Part shown: one piece after another, positions 15,756-17,511 of the stretch | Layout of the letters: each line of letters starts with the position of its first letter | Position numbering within the stretch: the stretch's first letter is position 1 | Assembly: GCA_002398405.1 (NCBI GenBank) | Contig: DGYN01000063.1 | Coordinates: forward strand, 409 to 17,919 | Length of the DNA stretch: 17,511 bases | Reading direction: 5' to 3' | DNA from: Caulobacteraceae bacterium UBA5005 | GTDB taxonomy: Bacteria > Pseudomonadota > Alphaproteobacteria > Caulobacterales > Caulobacteraceae | The notes under the pieces: model-generated | What the model saw: only the letters and a program-made list of their open reading frames with translations | What the model was told of the DNA's origin: nothing | Database searches by the model: none | Made by a program: the position numbers and the translations under genes

Positions 15756-15877
15756 CTAACAGCCAGTCGGCGGGAGCCGCGGCTCCGCATAGAGAGCGTC
15801 AATCAGGGGGCAGCCGGGATCCTGTCCGGCGTCGCAGGCCCGCACGGAGTCGGCCAGTACCCGCTCCATCCGCTTGA
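15665..15877 (+). pseudogene. Possible truncated exported-protein fragment beside merR
   Basis: A GTG-initiated frame begins MTRAFWAGLSVAPSDAGAMA, then QGGEAFDLMCTNSQSAG. It looks like an imperfect signal peptide with an Ala-Met-Ala cleavage site and a mature start like small secreted proteins of Caulobacterales (AFDL-CT pattern, from memory). After about base 15,780 the frame runs antisense through merR and becomes Arg/Ser-rich shadow, so the plausible part is only about 38 residues. If real, the gene was cut where merR now begins. Confidence 0.25.
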
Positions 15878-16181
15878 GATCGGCGATACGAGCTCTCACA
15901 TCCCCGAGATGCGCCGACGCCAGGACGCGCACCTCGGCGCACGAAGCCTCGCCACCGGCCGCAAGCCCGAGCAACGCACGGACCTCATCGAGGGTGAAAC
16001 CCAACTCGCGGGCGCGTCGCACGAAGCCCAGCCGGCCCACGTCGCCAGCGCCATAGCTTCGGTAGCGGCCCCGCCGCGGCGGCGCGGGCATTAGGCCGAT
16101 CCGCTCGTAGTAGCGGATCGTCTCTATGTTGCAGCCCGTGCGCCGGGACAGTTCGCCGATCTGGATCGCGGTATCCGCCAT
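15756..16181 (-). CDS. merR: MerR, Hg(II)-responsive regulator of the mer operon
   Basis: A 141-aa MerR-family activator/repressor. The winged helix-turn-helix is at residues 6-45 (IQIGELSRRTGCNIETIRYYERIGL), followed by the coiled-coil dimer helix and the metal loop. Metal-binding cysteines are Cys81 (EASCAEV, on the partner subunit), Cys116 and Cys124 (ACDAGQDPGCPLIDAL). Tn501 MerR has Cys82, Cys117 and Cys126, so the set is conserved but the loop here is one residue shorter. A Cys at position 81 is typical of divalent-metal sensors, unlike the Ser of CueR. There is also a C-terminal Cys141. It is divergent from merC-T-P-A with a MerR-type promoter between, which makes Hg(II) the likely signal. 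Without Hg it should repress, and with Hg it should realign the overlong promoter spacer. Confidence 0.9.
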   Translation of the reverse strand: MADTAIQIGELSRRTGCNIETIRYYERIGLMPAPPRRGRYRSYGAGDVGRLGFVRRARELGFTLDEVRALLGLAAGGEASCAEVRVLASAHLGDVRARIADLKRMERVLADSVRACDAGQDPGCPLIDALYAEPRLPPTGC

Positions 16182-16209
16182 GCTGCTCTGCGCCTCTCAA
16201 ATTTAGGGC

Positions 16210-16240
16210 TTGAGTCTGTAGTCGCTACAGATCGTATCTA
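16210..16240 (+). promoter_or_regulatory. mer promoter-operator with 19-bp spacer and MerR dyad
   Basis: A -35 element TTGAGT (16210-16215) and a -10 element TATCTA (16235-16240) are separated by exactly 19 bp, the long spacing typical of MerR-controlled promoters. Inside lie the arms TCTGTAG (16215-16221) and CTACAGA (16225-16231), a 7-3-7 dyad starting at the end of the -35 as in Tn501/Tn21, which has 7-4-7. A second inverted repeat GATCGT/ACGATC (16230-16246) surrounds the -10. The divergent merR promoter must also be in this gap. Confidence 0.82.
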
Positions 16241-16262
16241 ACGATCCTCAGCCCTCAGGGGC

Positions 16263-16286
16263 AAGCTGTGGACATGACCACAGCTT
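16263..16286 (+). promoter_or_regulatory. Perfect 9-bp hairpin in the mer leader
   Basis: AAGCTGTGG (16263-16271) and CCACAGCTT (16278-16286) are perfect inverted arms with a 6-nt loop, 22 bp after the predicted -10 and 33 bp before merC. There is no T tract, so it is not a standard terminator. It could be a second protein site, an mRNA-stabilising or attenuating hairpin in the leader, or an incidental repeat. Confidence 0.5.
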
Positions 16287-16319
16287 CGCTCCGACGGTTC
16301 CACCGAAGTCGCCGAGGCC

Positions 16320-16751
16320 ATGCCGATGCCCATCCAGAATCCTCTCACCCGCGCGGCCGACAAGGCGGGCGTCATCGGCTCGATTGTCACCGCCATGGGG
16401 TGTGCGGCGTGCTTCCCGGCTCTCGCGAGTCTCGGCGCCGCGCTGGGTCTCGGTTTTCTGAGCCAGTACGAAGGCGTCTTCATTCGCTATCTCCTGCCGC
16501 TGTTCGCCGTGATCGCCCTCATCGCCAACACGGTCGCCGGGCTTCGCCATCGCCGGTGGGCGCGAATGGCGTTGAGCGTCATCGGTCCGATCTTGGTGCT
16601 TGCGGCGGCGGTGCTCATGGCGACCCGCGGTTGGCCGACGGCGTGGCTCCTCTATCCCGGCCTGACCTTGATGGTGGCCGTCGCGATCTGGGATCTGGCG
16701 GCGCCGCCGCGCAACGCGCCCGCTCCGCACCGCGACGGGGCGGTTTCCTAG
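16320..16751 (+). CDS. merC: MerC mercury transporter
   Basis: A 143-aa inner-membrane protein with four hydrophobic segments, matching MerC (about 140 aa), which takes Hg(II) into the cytoplasm. The first segment carries the Hg-binding pair Cys28 and Cys31 in MGCAACFPALASLGAALG, followed by GFLSQYEGVFIRYLLPLFA and a HRRWAR loop, all characteristic of MerC. Two ATGs are possible: 16320 and, two codons later, 16326. GAGG at 16314-16317 is 2 nt from the first and 8 nt from the second, so 16326 may be the true start. It is first in the operon, unlike Tn21 (merT-P-C-A-D), and lies 34 nt before merT. Its C-terminal tail is Pro/Ala-rich and has no Cys. Confidence 0.92.
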   Translation: MPMPIQNPLTRAADKAGVIGSIVTAMGCAACFPALASLGAALGLGFLSQYEGVFIRYLLPLFAVIALIANTVAGLRHRRWARMALSVIGPILVLAAAVLMATRGWPTAWLLYPGLTLMVAVAIWDLAAPPRNAPAPHRDGAVS

Positions 16752-16785
16752 CGTCATGGCGAGGTTGTTCGGAAGGAGAATCTAC

Positions 16786-17136
16786 TTGTCAGAATCCAAA
16801 GACAGCCGGGGCGCGTTGGCGCTCGGAGGCCTGGCCGCCATCCTGGCCTCGACCTGTTGCCTCGGCCCGCTGATCCTGGTCGGCCTCGGTTTCAGCGGTG
16901 CCTGGATCGGCAACCTGACCGTGCTGGAACCGTACCGGCCGCTGTTCATCGGCGCGGCGCTGGTCGCCATGGTCTTCGCCTACCGCCGCATCTTCCGCCC
17001 GGCCCGGGCTTGCGAGCCGGGCGAGGTCTGCGCCGTGCCCAGGGTCAGGACCACCTACAAGGTCATTTTCTGGGCCGTCGCGGCGCTCGTCCTGGTCGCG
17101 CTGGCGTTCCCCTACGTCCTGCCCCTGTTCTACTGA
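16786..17136 (+). CDS. merT: MerT mercuric ion transporter
   Basis: A 116-aa inner-membrane Hg(II) transporter with three membrane segments. Cys24-Cys25 (ASTCCLGP) lies in the first segment and Cys76/Cys82 (ACEPGEVCAV) in the cytoplasmic loop, the same positions as in Tn501 MerT. GFSGAWIGNLTVLEPYRP and the end FPYVLPLFY are nearly identical to known MerT. I choose the TTG at 16786 because AAGGAG (16773-16778) is 7 nt upstream and the resulting length and N-terminus (MSESKDSRGA) match the family. The frame extends back to an ATG at 16756, but that adds ten residues with no ribosome site. merP follows after 12 nt. MerT takes Hg(II) from MerP and hands it to MerA. Confidence 0.96.
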   Translation: MSESKDSRGALALGGLAAILASTCCLGPLILVGLGFSGAWIGNLTVLEPYRPLFIGAALVAMVFAYRRIFRPARACEPGEVCAVPRVRTTYKVIFWAVAALVLVALAFPYVLPLFY

Positions 17137-17148
17137 AAGGAAGTCCCC

Positions 17149-17427
17149 ATGAAGAAGCTCGTCTCCCTGATCGCCCTGACGGGCGCGCTCAGCACGCCCG
17201 CCTGGGCCGCGACCAGGACGGTCACCCTGGCGGTGCCCGGCATGACCTGCGCGGCCTGTCCGATCACCGTCAAGACGGCGCTCGCCAAGGTCGCCGGCGT
17301 CGAGAAAACCGACGTCAGCTTCGAAAGGCGCGAGGCCGTCGTCACCTACGATGACGCCAGGACCACGGTCGCGGCCCTGACCCAGGCGACGGCGGGTGCC
17401 GGCTACCCGTCCACCGTCAAGCGCTAA
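17149..17427 (+). CDS. merP: MerP periplasmic mercury-binding protein
   Basis: A 92-aa precursor with a signal peptide (MKKLVSLIALTGALSTPAWA, cut after residue 20) and a single heavy-metal-associated domain. The GMTCAAC motif gives Hg ligands Cys34 and Cys37, followed by PITVKTALAKVAGVEKTDVSF and the end AGYPSTVKR, close to Tn501 MerP (91 aa). MerP traps Hg(II) in the periplasm and passes it to MerT. AAGGAAG at 17137-17143 is 5 nt before the ATG. It is 12 nt after merT and 13 nt before merA. Confidence 0.97.
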   Translation: MKKLVSLIALTGALSTPAWAATRTVTLAVPGMTCAACPITVKTALAKVAGVEKTDVSFERREAVVTYDDARTTVAALTQATAGAGYPSTVKR

Positions 17428-17440
17428 GGAGCCAGCACCC

Positions 17441-17511
17441 GTGACCGCTGCGATCGCCCTGCGCATTGACGGAATGACCTGCGACTCGTGCGCCACGCAC
17501 GTGAGGGAGGC
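17441..17511 (+). CDS. merA: MerA mercuric reductase, N-terminal start only (cut by window end)
   Basis: Only the first 23 codons are visible, starting at a GTG with AAGGAG at 17426-17431, 9 nt upstream and overlapping the merP stop. They read MTAAIALRIDGMTCDSCATH, the start of the N-terminal heavy-metal domain of MerA, whose GMTCDSCA motif accepts Hg(II). The FAD/NADPH reductase core that turns Hg(II) into Hg(0) lies beyond the window. A short stand-alone Hg-binding protein or another HMA-containing enzyme cannot be excluded from 23 residues, but position after merP and the DSCA motif favour merA. Confidence 0.82.
   Translation, partial: MTAAIALRIDGMTCDSCATHVRE

Noticed and set aside
15392..15802. 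- strand ORF of 136 codons in the gap before merR
   Set aside because: Arg/Pro/Ser-rich composition, no motif, and it overlaps the merR 3' end without a plausible start.
16756..16785. ATG at 16756 as the start of merT
   Set aside because: No ribosome site; the TTG at 16786 has AAGGAG at ideal spacing and gives exactly 116 aa as in Tn501 MerT.
1..17511. CRISPR arrays, tRNA/rRNA genes, integrases or transposases, phage genes, toxin-antitoxin pairs
   Set aside because: I looked for spaced direct repeats, cloverleaf-like structures and the relevant protein families and found none that I could support.

Overview
The window is a GC-rich stretch of bacterial chromosome. Two large TonB-dependent receptors, two spinster-type MFS permeases and their catabolic enzymes suggest an alphaproteobacterium of the Caulobacter/Phenylobacterium or sphingomonad kind. 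This is inferred from gene content and base composition; there is no rRNA or other taxonomic marker. Almost every gene can be assigned to a family, but the substrates cannot be read from the sequence.

Bases 1-10,900 look like a nutrient-uptake and oxidation island. On the + strand are the end of a TonB-dependent receptor, an MFS permease and a short-chain dehydrogenase (SDR). On the - strand a zinc alcohol dehydrogenase overlaps a second, larger MFS permease by 4 nt. A TetR regulator is divergent from that pair. It is followed on the + strand by a complete 967-aa TonB-dependent receptor with a striking 36-bp dyad just upstream. The implied logic is outer-membrane import, inner-membrane transport and oxidation of a small alcohol or carbonyl compound.

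Bases 10,920-13,830 hold a compact - strand operon of four genes, each overlapping the next by exactly 4 nt: a TetR repressor, a TfoX-N domain protein, an epoxide-hydrolase-like alpha/beta hydrolase and a zinc-free MECR/quinone-oxidoreductase-like reductase. A 12-bp perfect palindrome inside a 30-bp dyad lies directly upstream of the tetR start. The regulator has a Cys in the position of the electrophile-sensing Cys of NemR, so an electrophile or epoxide response operon is a reasonable hypothesis.

Bases 13,880-15,760 look like a decayed junction. They hold the C-terminal two thirds of a hybrid histidine kinase without its phospho-acceptor His box, a small membrane-protein ORF overlapping it out of frame, a less GC-rich gap, and two possible fragments of exported proteins.

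Bases 15,756-17,511 are the start of a mercury-resistance (mer) operon: merR divergent from merC-merT-merP-merA, with merA cut by the window edge. The shared intergenic region has a classic MerR-type promoter with a 19-bp spacer and a 7-3-7 dyad, plus a perfect 9-bp hairpin in the leader. MerR would switch on Hg(II) uptake (MerC, MerT), periplasmic binding (MerP) and reduction (MerA).
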